From the NCBI GenBank assembly GCA_903881315.1, contig CAIRSR010000117.1:18598-82597 (forward strand): a stretch of DNA of 64,000 bases, in the 5' to 3' direction. Position numbers and translations under genes: made by a program. Under the pieces are notes generated by a model. The model worked only from the letters and a program-made list of their open reading frames with translations, had not been told where the DNA came from and made no database searches. Numbering within the stretch: position 1 is the stretch's first letter; each line of letters opens with the position of its first letter. Source of the DNA: an uncultured Thiotrichales bacterium (GTDB lineage Bacteria > Pseudomonadota > Gammaproteobacteria > CAIRSR01). Below are positions 1-9,127 of this stretch, one piece after another.

Positions 1-388
1 CCTCGCCTACCGTCAGGAGGACATCGCGTGGCGCGGTCATGCCATTGAGTGCCGCATCAACGCCGAGGATCCGGAACGGTTCACGCCGTCGCCCGGTACC
101 GTAACGATGTACCACGCGCCCGGTGGGCCCGGGATTCGGGTGGACTCACACCTCTATACCGGCTATCGGGTTCCGCCCTACTACGACTCGTTGATCGGTA
201 AATTGATCGCGCACGGCGAAGATCGGGCCCGTGCGATCGCACGGATGCGCAACGCGCTAGAAGAGGTCGTGGTCGAGGGAATCAAGACCAACGTCCCCCT
301 CCACCAGATCATCCTAGGGGACGCTAATTTTGGGCAGGGAGGCACGAACATCCACTACCTAGAAAAGATGCTTGTGGGTCAGAAATAG
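1..388 (+). CDS. accC: Biotin carboxylase subunit of acetyl-CoA carboxylase (3' end)
   Basis: The reading frame is open from base 2 to the TAG at 386-388, so only the C-terminal part of the protein is present. AccC uses ATP and bicarbonate to carboxylate biotin on AccB, the first step of fatty acid synthesis. The visible part has the family's conserved stretch [13 protein letters not shown], followed by PSPGTV and [12 protein letters not shown], which belong to the biotin carboxylase C-terminal domain. The ending near YLEKML is typical of full-length AccC, so the gene appears intact at its 3' end. It converges on rfbB with 13 bases between the stop codons, and no terminator hairpin fits there. 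Upstream partners such as accB would lie outside the window. Confidence 0.95.
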   Translation, partial: LAYRQEDIAWRGHAIECRINAEDPERFTPSPGTVTMYHAPGGPGIRVDSHLYTGYRVPPYYDSLIGKLIAHGEDRARAIARMRNALEEVVVEGIKTNVPLHQIILGDANFGQGGTNIHYLEKMLVGQK

Positions 389-401
389 CCGGGGGAAACC
401 G

Positions 402-1457
402 CTACCCCACCAACCCCAGCCGCTCACCACGATAACCGCCCGACATGACACGGTTCGTCCAGGTGCGATTTTCTAGGTACCAGCGCACGGTCGAACGCAG
501 TCCGGTTGCGAAGCTCTCCTGTGGCCGCCAACCCAACTCGCGTTCGATCTTGTCTGGATCGATGGCATAGCGCAGATCGTGGCCAGGACGATCGGTAACG
601 TAGGTGATCAGACTTTCGTGCGGACGATGCGGAGAATCGGGCACTAGCTCGTCCAGCAAGGCACAAACCGTACGCACCACCTCGATATTGGTACGCTCGC
701 TACGTCCCCCAAGGTTGTAGGTCTCGCCAAGACGCCCCTGCGCCAAAACGGCCCGCAGACCACGCACATGATCCGCAACATGGAGCCAGTCGCGAATATT
801 CTCACCCTTACCATAGACCGGCAAAGGTTGCCCTGACAGGGCACGAAGTATGATCAGCGGGATCAATTTCTCAGGGAACTGATAGGGCCCATAGTTATTC
901 GAGCAATTGGTCGTCACCGTGGGCAGACCGTAGGTGTGGTACCAGGCTCGCACCAGATGGTCAGAGGCCGCCTTGCTCGCGGAATAGGGTGAACGCGGCT
1001 GATAGGGGGTATCCTCCCGGAAAAAACCCTCGGCACCCAAACTCCCGTAGACCTCATCGGTCGAGACATGCACAAAACGAAAGCACCCCTTGGCCTCTGG
1101 AGAAAGACCACTCCAGTGATCACGCGCTGCCTCAAGCAGGGAGTAGGTTCCCACCACATTGGTCTGAATGAACGCGGACGGCCCATCAATGGAACGATCC
1201 ACATGCGACTCAGCCGCCAAGTGCATAACTGCGTCGGGTTGGTGCTTCCTGAATACCTGGGCTACATCGCCAGCGTCGCAGAGATCCACCCGCTCAAAAC
1301 AATAACGCGGATGGCTTGCTACATCGACTAAAGAATCAAGATTACCGGCATAGGTCAGTTTATCAAGGTTAATGACGACATCATCCGTCCCATGGACAAG
1401 CTGCCGCACCAACTCCGAGCCGATAAAGCCCGCCCCTCCGGTTACCAAGATCCGCAT
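402..1457 (-). CDS. rfbB: dTDP-glucose 4,6-dehydratase
   Basis: 351 residues, full length for RfbB/RmlB. It converts dTDP-glucose to dTDP-4-keto-6-deoxyglucose with bound NAD, an early step toward dTDP-rhamnose and related O-antigen sugars. The N-terminal Rossmann motif is [13 protein letters not shown]. The catalytic Tyr/Lys pair is in [10 protein letters not shown], and the STDEVYG stretch typical of the family is present. The ATG lies 2 bases after the nuoN stop, so the gene probably rides on the nuo transcript. No rfbA, rfbC or rfbD is nearby, which is unusual because the rhamnose genes usually cluster. A related nucleotide-sugar dehydratase cannot be excluded, but the length and motifs favour RfbB. 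Confidence 0.93.
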   Translation of the reverse strand: MRILVTGGAGFIGSELVRQLVHGTDDVVINLDKLTYAGNLDSLVDVASHPRYCFERVDLCDAGDVAQVFRKHQPDAVMHLAAESHVDRSIDGPSAFIQTNVVGTYSLLEAARDHWSGLSPEAKGCFRFVHVSTDEVYGSLGAEGFFREDTPYQPRSPYSASKAASDHLVRAWYHTYGLPTVTTNCSNNYGPYQFPEKLIPLIILRALSGQPLPVYGKGENIRDWLHVADHVRGLRAVLAQGRLGETYNLGGRSERTNIEVVRTVCALLDELVPDSPHRPHESLITYVTDRPGHDLRYAIDPDKIERELGWRPQESFATGLRSTVRWYLENRTWTNRVMSGGYRGERLGLVG

Positions 1458-1459
1458 CG

Positions 1460-2920
1460 CTACCTACTCAATACCATGAGGCATACCGCCATCAAACTGC
1501 CAGGAAACACTCCGAGACAGAGCAGAGCCAAACCATTAACACTTATCATCGCACCCATGCCAACCGTAGGCACAAGCGGTGTGACATCACGCGCCTTCTC
1601 GAAATACATAAACCAGACAACCCGCAGGTAATACCATGCGCCAATGATCGAGAAGAAAACAGCCAAAATAGCCAGCCACACCTGCCCCGCAAAAACAACG
1701 GCCCGCAGTACCTCCCACTTCGCCCAGAACCCTATGAAAGGCGGAGCACCTGCCATGGACAGCATAATAATCGCCATCATGGCAGCAAACCACGGACTGC
1801 GCTCATTAAGCCCTTTGAAGTCTTCGACGCGCTCCGCCTCGAAGCCAGCCCGCGATAATAAGAGAACCATGCCAAGACTACCCAAAGACATCATACTGTA
1901 GGTAATCATGTAAAACAGCGCGGCACTATAACCCTGTGGCTCACTGGCCATCATGCCAAGGAATAGAAAACCAACGTGCGCAATCGCTGAATAACCGAGC
2001 ATCCGCTTGATGTTGGTCTGTGAGATGGCGACCACGTTACCTACCACCATAGACAACACGGCCAACACCGCGATCATCTGCTGCCACTGACCAACCAGCG
2101 GCTCAAGCGCCCCCATCAACAGGCGCATCAGCATGGCAAACGCAGCGAGCTTCGGTGCAGCACTCAAAAACAAGGTCACTGGCGTAGGGGATCCCTGGTA
2201 GACATCGGGAAGCCACATATGGAACGGAACTGCCCCAAGCTTGAAGGCCACACCAACCACAACGAACACCGTACCAAAAACCAGGACAAGCTGTTGTTGA
2301 TCCGCATGACCAGCCACCACCTGATGCACCGCAGCAGAAACCTGAGCCAGATCCAGACTACCAGTGGCCCCGTACAGCATAGACATACCGTAGAGCAACA
2401 TACCGGTCGCAATCGCACCCATGACAAAGTACTTCATGGCTGCTTCGCTAGCGACAGCGGAATCGCGATCAAAAGCCACCATCGCGTACAGCGGCAAGGA
2501 AAGTAATTCTAAACCAAGGAAGATCGTTAAAAAGCTCCCCGCCGAAACCAACACCAACATGCCCAGCATCGAGAACAGCCCAAGAACAAAAAATTCGCCT
2601 TTCAGCAAACCGCGCTCTCGCAGATATTCCCGTGAATAGACAAAGGTAACGAAGGTCGCAAGGTAGATAAACACCTTTAACAAATCGCCCAAAGAATCCT
2701 TGAGAAAATATCCATTCAGAGCCAATCCGGCATTCTGCCCAAACCCGAGCACCGTCAATACCCCTCCCGCAAGCAACAGCAGTAGGGTAAGCCAATAGGC
2801 CAATGTACTCCCACCTTCCCGAGGGGATCGAAAAACATCCACCATGAGGATAGCGCAAGTTCCCACGAGAACCAGAATCTCAGGGCCAGCGGCAGCAATC
2901 TTAAGCATCGCAAAGGTCAT
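1460..2920 (-). CDS. nuoN: NADH-quinone oxidoreductase subunit N
   Basis: 486 residues, almost wholly hydrophobic, with about 14 predicted membrane helices. NuoN is one of three antiporter-like proton-channel subunits in the membrane arm of complex I. The family stretch [22 protein letters not shown] carries the lysine and histidine positions of the proton path, and [14 protein letters not shown] sequence ([17 protein letters not shown]) follows. It is the last complex I gene of the operon, 22 bases after nuoM and 2 bases before rfbB. Length and order are normal. Confidence 0.96.
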   Translation of the reverse strand: MTFAMLKIAAAGPEILVLVGTCAILMVDVFRSPREGGSTLAYWLTLLLLLAGGVLTVLGFGQNAGLALNGYFLKDSLGDLLKVFIYLATFVTFVYSREYLRERGLLKGEFFVLGLFSMLGMLVLVSAGSFLTIFLGLELLSLPLYAMVAFDRDSAVASEAAMKYFVMGAIATGMLLYGMSMLYGATGSLDLAQVSAAVHQVVAGHADQQQLVLVFGTVFVVVGVAFKLGAVPFHMWLPDVYQGSPTPVTLFLSAAPKLAAFAMLMRLLMGALEPLVGQWQQMIAVLAVLSMVVGNVVAISQTNIKRMLGYSAIAHVGFLFLGMMASEPQGYSAALFYMITYSMMSLGSLGMVLLLSRAGFEAERVEDFKGLNERSPWFAAMMAIIMLSMAGAPPFIGFWAKWEVLRAVVFAGQVWLAILAVFFSIIGAWYYLRVVWFMYFEKARDVTPLVPTVGMGAMISVNGLALLCLGVFPGSLMAVCLMVLSR

Positions 2921-2942
2921 GTCAGTTCCGTGGAATTACGGG

Positions 2943-4448
2943 TTAGAGCTTGGAATGGCCGATCTGATTCACAAGGTGATTGACCGACTCACGCATCATG
3001 TCCACCAGTGGCGCGGGCCACAAGCCGAGTATCAACACAAGCAAAGCCAACACACCGAGCACAACAAATTCACGATTATTGATATCGGAAAGCGCCGCCA
3101 CAGTATCATTGCTGACACCCCCGAAGATCACTCGCTTTACCATCCACAGGGTATAGGCCGCGCCCAAGATAAGCGTTGTTGCCGCCAAAAAAGCATACCA
3201 AAAACTGGACTGGAAGATGCCCAGGATTACCATGAACTCACCTACAAAACCCGATGTTCCGGGCAACCCGGTGTTGGCCATCGCAAAAAGAACCATCAGT
3301 GCGGCAAAGATAGGCATGGTATTCGCCACACCGCCGTAGTCAGCAACCAGACTAGAGCGAACACGGCTGAACAGCACACCGACACACAAGAATAAGGCCC
3401 CTGTGATAAAACCATGTGAGACAGTTTGCACCACTGCCCCCTCCATCCCTAATACAGCAGCGCTACGGTCTCCGATGGCAAGAGCAGCGAAGGCAGCAAA
3501 GGCACCTAATGTAGCGAATCCCATATGGGCAACGGAAGAGTAAGCAATCAATCGCTTCATGTCCTGCTGCACCATCGCAACAAATCCAATATAGACAACC
3601 GCAATCAGCGACAGCGCAATCATCAAGCCACTTAAGTACTGACTACCATCCGGCACGATCGGTAGTAGGAACCGCAGGACGCCGTACAAGCCCACCTTCC
3701 CCATCACAGCGGCCATGATCACCGTGCCTCCTGCGGGGGCCTCGCCATAGGCATCTGGTAACCAGGTATGAACCGGCCACATCGGAATCTTCACGGCAAA
3801 GGCCAGCGCGAAAGCAATAAAGATCAGGATCTGCGCGGTCATACCAATGTGCGCGGTTGACTGGATCTTGAGGATATTAAAGCTCCCAGTCAGATAGCCC
3901 AAATAGATCAGGGCTATCAACATAAACACCGACCCCAAAAAGGTATAGAGAAAAAACTTGATCGTGGCGTAGATACGATGCGGCCCACCCCACACCCCGA
4001 TGATCAAGAACATCGGGATCAGCATCGCTTCCCAGAATACGTAAAAAAGGATGGCATCCGTGGCGGAAAAGGCACCAATCATCACCCCTTCCATAAACAA
4101 AAGGGCCGCCATGTATTGGGAAACTCGATACTGAATACTCTCACTCATTGCTACTACCAGCAGCGTAAAGAGGCTAGCCAGCAAAATGAGTGGCGCAGCA
4201 ATACCATCCACACCCAGGGAATAACGAATACCAAAACTCGGAATCCAGGATGCGTCCTCGACAAACTGCATCACATAAGTGGCTTTATCAAAATCCATCA
4301 ACAACAGTAGCGTCAAGATAAATGTCATCCCCGCGACACCAAGGGCCACCTGACGCACCAAAGCCACACGGCTCTCCCCCAGGGCGAGCACACCAGCAGC
4401 GCCGAGGATAGGAACCCAAATGATCAAACTCAACAAAGGCAGCGACAT
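2943..4448 (-). CDS. nuoM: NADH-quinone oxidoreductase subunit M
   Basis: 501 residues from the ATG at 4448. The frame is open further upstream to 4574, but that extension overlaps nuoL and lacks NuoM-like sequence, so I chose MSLPLLSLIIWVPILG as the start. NuoM is an antiporter-like proton-pumping subunit of complex I. Conserved landmarks are FYVFWEAMLIPMFLIIGVWG, KIPMWPVHTWLPDAYGEAP and DMKRLIAYSSVAHMGF, which hold the glutamate and lysines of the proton channel. It sits between nuoL (17-base gap) and nuoN. Confidence 0.96.
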   Translation of the reverse strand: MSLPLLSLIIWVPILGAAGVLALGESRVALVRQVALGVAGMTFILTLLLLMDFDKATYVMQFVEDASWIPSFGIRYSLGVDGIAAPLILLASLFTLLVVAMSESIQYRVSQYMAALLFMEGVMIGAFSATDAILFYVFWEAMLIPMFLIIGVWGGPHRIYATIKFFLYTFLGSVFMLIALIYLGYLTGSFNILKIQSTAHIGMTAQILIFIAFALAFAVKIPMWPVHTWLPDAYGEAPAGGTVIMAAVMGKVGLYGVLRFLLPIVPDGSQYLSGLMIALSLIAVVYIGFVAMVQQDMKRLIAYSSVAHMGFATLGAFAAFAALAIGDRSAAVLGMEGAVVQTVSHGFITGALFLCVGVLFSRVRSSLVADYGGVANTMPIFAALMVLFAMANTGLPGTSGFVGEFMVILGIFQSSFWYAFLAATTLILGAAYTLWMVKRVIFGGVSNDTVAALSDINNREFVVLGVLALLVLILGLWPAPLVDMMRESVNHLVNQIGHSKL

Positions 4449-4465
4449 ACCTGAATCCCTAATGC

Positions 4466-6430
4466 TCACGCGACCACGAACCAGCCTAGCAAGAAGAGCA
4501 GGCCGATGATCATGGCAAAAGCGTAGTGGTAGAGGAAACCCGACTGAATATAGCGGACAACGGAGGAAACCCACGCCACCGCATTCGCCGTACCATTGAC
4601 GATCACACCATCGATCAAGGAAACGTCAACCGTCCGCCAGAGGAAACGCCCCAACAACGTGCCTCCTCCCACAAAGAAAAACTCGTTAAATCGATCGAAC
4701 CCATATTTGTCTACGAGGACGTTGTACACCACACCGAATCTTCCAACAATCATATCCGGAATATCGGTGCGAACCATGTAGCACAGATAGGCAACGGCCA
4801 GGCCCGCCATCGCAAACCAGAACACGGGCTCAGTTAAAGCACACACCACAGAATCGAAAGGCCCCCGCCAATGCTGCGCGATTTCCCTTAGAACGTCATG
4901 ATCGGGCAGCACAAAAATGGCATGTCCAAAGAACGTCCCCGGGTGATCCAACAGCATGGGGCCTACCCCAATTACCCCAGCAAGAACCGACGGGATCGCC
5001 AAGGCAATCAACGGTATGGTGATAACCAAAGGACTCTCATGCAGGTGCTCGCGGGTATGGTGATCCATGCGCCCCTGGCCATGGAAGACCAAGAAGAACA
5101 TTCGGAACGAATACAGCGCAGTCACAAACACTCCGATCAGGGTCGCGACGTACGCAATCTTTGCGCCGGGCAAAGCGGAGGCCTCCACCGCAGAGACGAT
5201 GGTATCCTTCGAGAAAAAGCCCGCAGACCCTGGGAAACCAATGAGAGCAAGCGATCCAATCAACACAGTCCAGTACGTAATCGGCATGTATTTTCTGAGA
5301 CCACCCATATTGCGAATATCCTGCTCATGGTGCATCGCAATAATCACCGAACCCGCGCCGAGGAACAGTAACGCCTTAAAGAAGGCATGGGTCATCAAGT
5401 GAAAAATACCCGCCGAATAGGCAGAGACACCCAGCGCCACAGTCATGTAGCCAAGCTGTGACAAAGTCGAGTAAGCGACAACCCGCTTAATGTCATTTTG
5501 GACAAGACCCAGCACCCCCATGAAGAGCGCGGTGGTGGCACCAATCAACAAAACTACCGAGAGGGCTGTCTCTGAATATTCAAACATTGGCGACATCCGC
5601 GCCACCATAAAGATACCAGCCGTCACCATCGTCGCAGCATGGATCAAGGCAGAGATGGGGGTAGGGCCTTCCATAGATTCCGGTAACCACACATGTAGTG
5701 GCACCTGCGCGGATTTACCCATCGCACCAATGAACAGCAGTATGCAGATGACCGTGATAACCGACCACTCACTTCCCGGCCACACCGTCATCGTTTGACC
5801 AACAAGGGATGACGCCTTTTGGAACACTGGCGTGTAATCCACCGTCCCAAAATACTTGTAGACGGCAGCAATCCCAAGTAGGAAACCAAAATCGCCGACT
5901 CGATTCACGAGAAATGCTTTAAGGCTCGCGCTATTCGCACTATCGCGCTTAAACCAGAATCCAATCAGAAGATACGAGACCAACCCGACCGCCTCCCAAC
6001 CAAAGAACAGTTGGAGGAAATTATTAGCCATCACCAGCACCAACATGGAGAAGGTAAAGAGCGCTGTGTAGCTAAAGAACCGAGTGTAGCCAGGATCGTC
6101 GTGCATATAACCAATGGTGTAGATATGCACCATTAGCGAGACAAAGGTCACCACCACCAACATGACGGCGGTCAACTCGTCTACCCGAAACCCTACATCG
6201 AGATGTAGACCACTGCCGCTCACCAGCCACGAGTAGATGACTCCATCAAAGATCGGGCCACCGTCAATGATGATCTGCTTAAATACGACGAGCGAGAGTA
6301 GGAAAGAGACAGCCACCCCGATGTTGGTGGCCCAGTGGGCTCCGCTACGACCGATCTTCCAGCCAAACAGACCGGCGGCCAGGGAGCCAAGTAGAGGAGC
6401 TAAAACAATGGTGAGGTAGACGCTCTGCAT
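4466..6430 (-). CDS. nuoL: NADH-quinone oxidoreductase subunit L
   Basis: 654 residues from the ATG at 6430 (MQSVYLTIVLAPLLGSL). Two further in-frame methionines upstream reach back to 6466 into the end of nuoK and are less likely starts. NuoL is the distal antiporter-like subunit of complex I and has the long C-terminal lateral helix. Visible motifs include FFGWEAVGLVSYLLIGFW, KSAQVPLHVWLPESMEGPTP and NDIKRVVAYSTLSQLGYM. Length and position after nuoK are canonical. Confidence 0.96.
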   Translation of the reverse strand: MQSVYLTIVLAPLLGSLAAGLFGWKIGRSGAHWATNIGVAVSFLLSLVVFKQIIIDGGPIFDGVIYSWLVSGSGLHLDVGFRVDELTAVMLVVVTFVSLMVHIYTIGYMHDDPGYTRFFSYTALFTFSMLVLVMANNFLQLFFGWEAVGLVSYLLIGFWFKRDSANSASLKAFLVNRVGDFGFLLGIAAVYKYFGTVDYTPVFQKASSLVGQTMTVWPGSEWSVITVICILLFIGAMGKSAQVPLHVWLPESMEGPTPISALIHAATMVTAGIFMVARMSPMFEYSETALSVVLLIGATTALFMGVLGLVQNDIKRVVAYSTLSQLGYMTVALGVSAYSAGIFHLMTHAFFKALLFLGAGSVIIAMHHEQDIRNMGGLRKYMPITYWTVLIGSLALIGFPGSAGFFSKDTIVSAVEASALPGAKIAYVATLIGVFVTALYSFRMFFLVFHGQGRMDHHTREHLHESPLVITIPLIALAIPSVLAGVIGVGPMLLDHPGTFFGHAIFVLPDHDVLREIAQHWRGPFDSVVCALTEPVFWFAMAGLAVAYLCYMVRTDIPDMIVGRFGVVYNVLVDKYGFDRFNEFFFVGGGTLLGRFLWRTVDVSLIDGVIVNGTANAVAWVSSVVRYIQSGFLYHYAFAMIIGLLFLLGWFVVA

Positions 6431-6440
6431 GTTGACCGGG

Positions 6441-6746
6441 TCATCCATTGAGTGAATCCAGATCATCGACGTTAATGGTGTTTCGGTTACGGAACATCAC
6501 CACCAAAATCGCCAGCCCAATTGCGGACTCGGCGGCCGCGACGGTAAGGATAAAAAATACGAACACCTGACCAGCAGTATCCCCCAAGTAGTGGGAGAAC
6601 GCTACGAAATTCATATTCACCGCAAGCAACATCAACTCAATAGACATGAGTAGAATGATTACATTCTTGCGGTTTAGGAATATCCCTGCAACGCTTATAC
6701 TAAATAGCAGGGCACCGAGGACTAGGAAATGCGACAGTGAGATCAT
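6441..6746 (-). CDS. nuoK: NADH-quinone oxidoreductase subunit K
   Basis: 101 residues with three hydrophobic helices, the normal size for NuoK, the MrpC-like subunit of the complex I membrane arm. The two conserved membrane glutamates are visible, one in [16 protein letters not shown] and one in [13 protein letters not shown]. It follows nuoJ after 71 bases and ends just before nuoL starts. Confidence 0.96.
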   Translation of the reverse strand: MISLSHFLVLGALLFSISVAGIFLNRKNVIILLMSIELMLLAVNMNFVAFSHYLGDTAGQVFVFFILTVAAAESAIGLAILVVMFRNRNTINVDDLDSLNG

Positions 6747-6817
6747 GGCCGCTTTGTATCTCTCCCGTAAGGGGAAGGAAGGTTAGAACGGGGTCTCATA
6801 TTTCTCCCCCATAGACA

Positions 6818-7420
6818 TTACGGTAAAGGAATATCCCTCACTGTGGGTACCTGCACAAGACGTACCCGATCCTCGCGGCGTACCGCCACCTGTTGCGCAG
6901 GATCCTGTCGTTTTATCCCCTGACGCCGCCGCAATGTTAGCGATATAGCGGCGACAATGGCAACCAACAGAATCACAGAAGCAATCTCGAACGGGTATAC
7001 ATAGGTGGTATACAAAACCGCCCCTAACTCCGCAGTATTATCATAACTCGCTGGGTGAGGCAGAGGTAACGCATGACCACCAAAACTCTGCGAGCCAACT
7101 ACCATCAGCATCTCCGCCGCCATGACCACCGCAACCAACAACCCTATTGGCAGGTATTTGGTAAAGCCTTCCCGCAAAATCGCGGTATTGGTATCAATCA
7201 TCATGACAACGAATAGGAAAAGAACCATAACCGCTCCCACATACACCACGACTAGGGTAACGGCAAGGAACTCCGCCTCTAACAACACCCACAACGCGGC
7301 ACTGGTAAAAAAGACCAGCACCAGCGACAACGCCGCCTGCACCGCATTACGGACAGTGATGACCGCAACAGCAGCCACCATCAGGATAGTCGAGAACACG
7401 TAAAAGACGAAAGTTTCCAT
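6818..7420 (-). CDS. nuoJ: NADH-quinone oxidoreductase subunit J
   Basis: 200 residues with five hydrophobic helices and a basic cytoplasmic tail (TLRRRQGIKRQDP). NuoJ is a membrane-arm subunit near the quinone-coupling region of complex I. The family signature LEAEFLAVTLVVVYVGAVMVLFLFV is present in full. It lies between nuoI (91-base gap) and nuoK. Confidence 0.95.
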   Translation of the reverse strand: METFVFYVFSTILMVAAVAVITVRNAVQAALSLVLVFFTSAALWVLLEAEFLAVTLVVVYVGAVMVLFLFVVMMIDTNTAILREGFTKYLPIGLLVAVVMAAEMLMVVGSQSFGGHALPLPHPASYDNTAELGAVLYTTYVYPFEIASVILLVAIVAAISLTLRRRQGIKRQDPAQQVAVRREDRVRLVQVPTVRDIPLP

Positions 7421-7511
7421 TTGCTATCTACAAGGTAGTTGGAAAACGACGACCCCAGCATTTCAACAGGGAAAAACTAAAACCTGCCTCAACGCTCGCC
7501 CCACAAATCTT

Positions 7512-8003
7512 TTACCGATAGTGCGCATCGACTGCCCTACTCGCCGCAATCTGTTGCTCATAACGATCACCCATCTCGAGCAATGCGGACTTGGTCATAA
7601 TGTGCTCACCGAAGCGCTCATACGTATACTCGAACTCAGCGGTCTCCACAATCGAATCTACCGGACAGGACTCCTCACAAAAGCCACAGTAGATACATTT
7701 AAATAAATCAATTTCATAACGAGTGGTACGCCGCGTGCCATCATCGCGTGGCTCAGCCTCAATCGTAATGGCAAGCGCCGGGCAAACCGCCTCGCACAAT
7801 TTGCAGGCAATGCAGCGCTCCTCACCATTCGGGTAGCGACGTAGCGCATGTAACCCACGAAATCGCGGCGACAAGGGTGTACGCGATTCTGGATACTGAA
7901 CGGTCAACTTACGACCGAACAAATACCTTCCGGTCACAGCCAACCCACCCAGTAGTTCCAGTAGGAACAAACTCTTTAAGTAACGAGCAATCGTATCGTA
8001 CAT
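7512..8003 (-). CDS. nuoI: NADH-quinone oxidoreductase subunit I
   Basis: 163 residues. NuoI is the peripheral-arm ferredoxin-like subunit that holds two [4Fe-4S] clusters relaying electrons toward NuoB. Both motifs are intact: [12 protein letters not shown] near residue 64 and [16 protein letters not shown] near residue 103. The N-terminal amphipathic stretch and the C-terminal LLEMGDRYE segment resemble beta/gamma-proteobacterial NuoI. It follows nuoH after 48 bases. Confidence 0.96.
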   Translation of the reverse strand: MYDTIARYLKSLFLLELLGGLAVTGRYLFGRKLTVQYPESRTPLSPRFRGLHALRRYPNGEERCIACKLCEAVCPALAITIEAEPRDDGTRRTTRYEIDLFKCIYCGFCEESCPVDSIVETAEFEYTYERFGEHIMTKSALLEMGDRYEQQIAASRAVDAHYR

Positions 8004-8051
8004 GGACGCTGTAACTCAGGTAAATTCACGAATGACAGTGGACAAACCACA

Positions 8052-9059
8052 TCACACTTTCCACCAAGCCCACCCCTCTACCACCATCAACGCGATCAAC
8101 AGCAGCCACACAATGGTAATCGGTATGAAGACCTTCCAACCCAATCGCATAATCTGATCGTAACGGTAGCGTGGAAAGGTAGCGCGAAACCAAAGATAGA
8201 GCAACAGAAAAAACGAAACCTTTAGTAATAACCAAAAAATACTTGGCTCACCGATAACCGGAATCCCCTCGAAAGGAGATAACCAACCGCCAAGAAACAG
8301 CAAAGACGCTAACATAGAAACGAGGATCATGTTGGCATATTCAGCCAAGAAAAACACGGCAAAGGCCATCCCTGAATACTCTACATGAAAACCCGCCACA
8401 ATCTCCGACTCGCCCTCAGTCACATCGAACGGTGCACGATTCGTCTCCGCAACCGCTGAAATAAAATAGATTACCATCAAGGGAAACATCGGCACACAAA
8501 ACCAATCCAGAATCCCACCCTTTTGGGCGTTGACAATGACCCCAAGATTCAAACTATGCGCACCTATCACTACCCCAACCAAGGCAAAACCCATCGCAAT
8601 CTCATACGAAACCATCTGCGCCGCTGAACGCATGGCCCCCAGAAGGGCATACTTTGAGTTAGACGCCCAGCCCGCAATGATGATGCTATACACCCCCATC
8701 GAACTTATCGCCAGAACGTAGAGCAGACCCACGTTGGTATTGGAAAGCACCAAAGTATCTGAAAAGGGTATGACTGCCCACGCCGCCAACGCCGCATCAA
8801 TTCCAATTAGCGGTGCGAGCAGGAATAAAAATTTATTAGCCTGCGCGGGAATGGTAATCTCTTTAAACATCAACTTCATCGCATCAGCAATGGGCTGCAA
8901 CCAGCCACGCGGCCCAGTTCGATTGGGCCCAATGCGTATCTGCATATAACCGATGATCTTGCGCTCAGCATAGGGTAACCACGCAACGGCCGCCAGCAGA
9001 GGCAACTCCACCGCCAAAATCTTTATGACGGTCCAGATGACCACGATCAGTTCGGACAT
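8052..9059 (-). CDS. nuoH: NADH-quinone oxidoreductase subunit H
   Basis: 335 residues with about eight membrane helices. NuoH links the quinone pocket to the membrane arm. Conserved family sequence includes [18 protein letters not shown] near the N terminus, and [21 protein letters not shown], whose acidic residues line the quinone-linked charge path. It follows nuoG after 68 bases. Confidence 0.96.
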   Translation of the reverse strand: MSELIVVIWTVIKILAVELPLLAAVAWLPYAERKIIGYMQIRIGPNRTGPRGWLQPIADAMKLMFKEITIPAQANKFLFLLAPLIGIDAALAAWAVIPFSDTLVLSNTNVGLLYVLAISSMGVYSIIIAGWASNSKYALLGAMRSAAQMVSYEIAMGFALVGVVIGAHSLNLGVIVNAQKGGILDWFCVPMFPLMVIYFISAVAETNRAPFDVTEGESEIVAGFHVEYSGMAFAVFFLAEYANMILVSMLASLLFLGGWLSPFEGIPVIGEPSIFWLLLKVSFFLLLYLWFRATFPRYRYDQIMRLGWKVFIPITIVWLLLIALMVVEGWAWWKV

Positions 9060-9127
9060 CCCCTACGCCCCTTATTGAAGTTCTCTATTTCCAACCATCG
9101 CACGAGACAGTTGGATTAAATCAGTAA

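Noticed and set aside
2844..3395. A 183-codon plus-strand frame inside nuoM and nuoN
   Set aside because: It is the antisense shadow of conserved complex I genes, His- and Gln-rich, with no ribosome site or family similarity.
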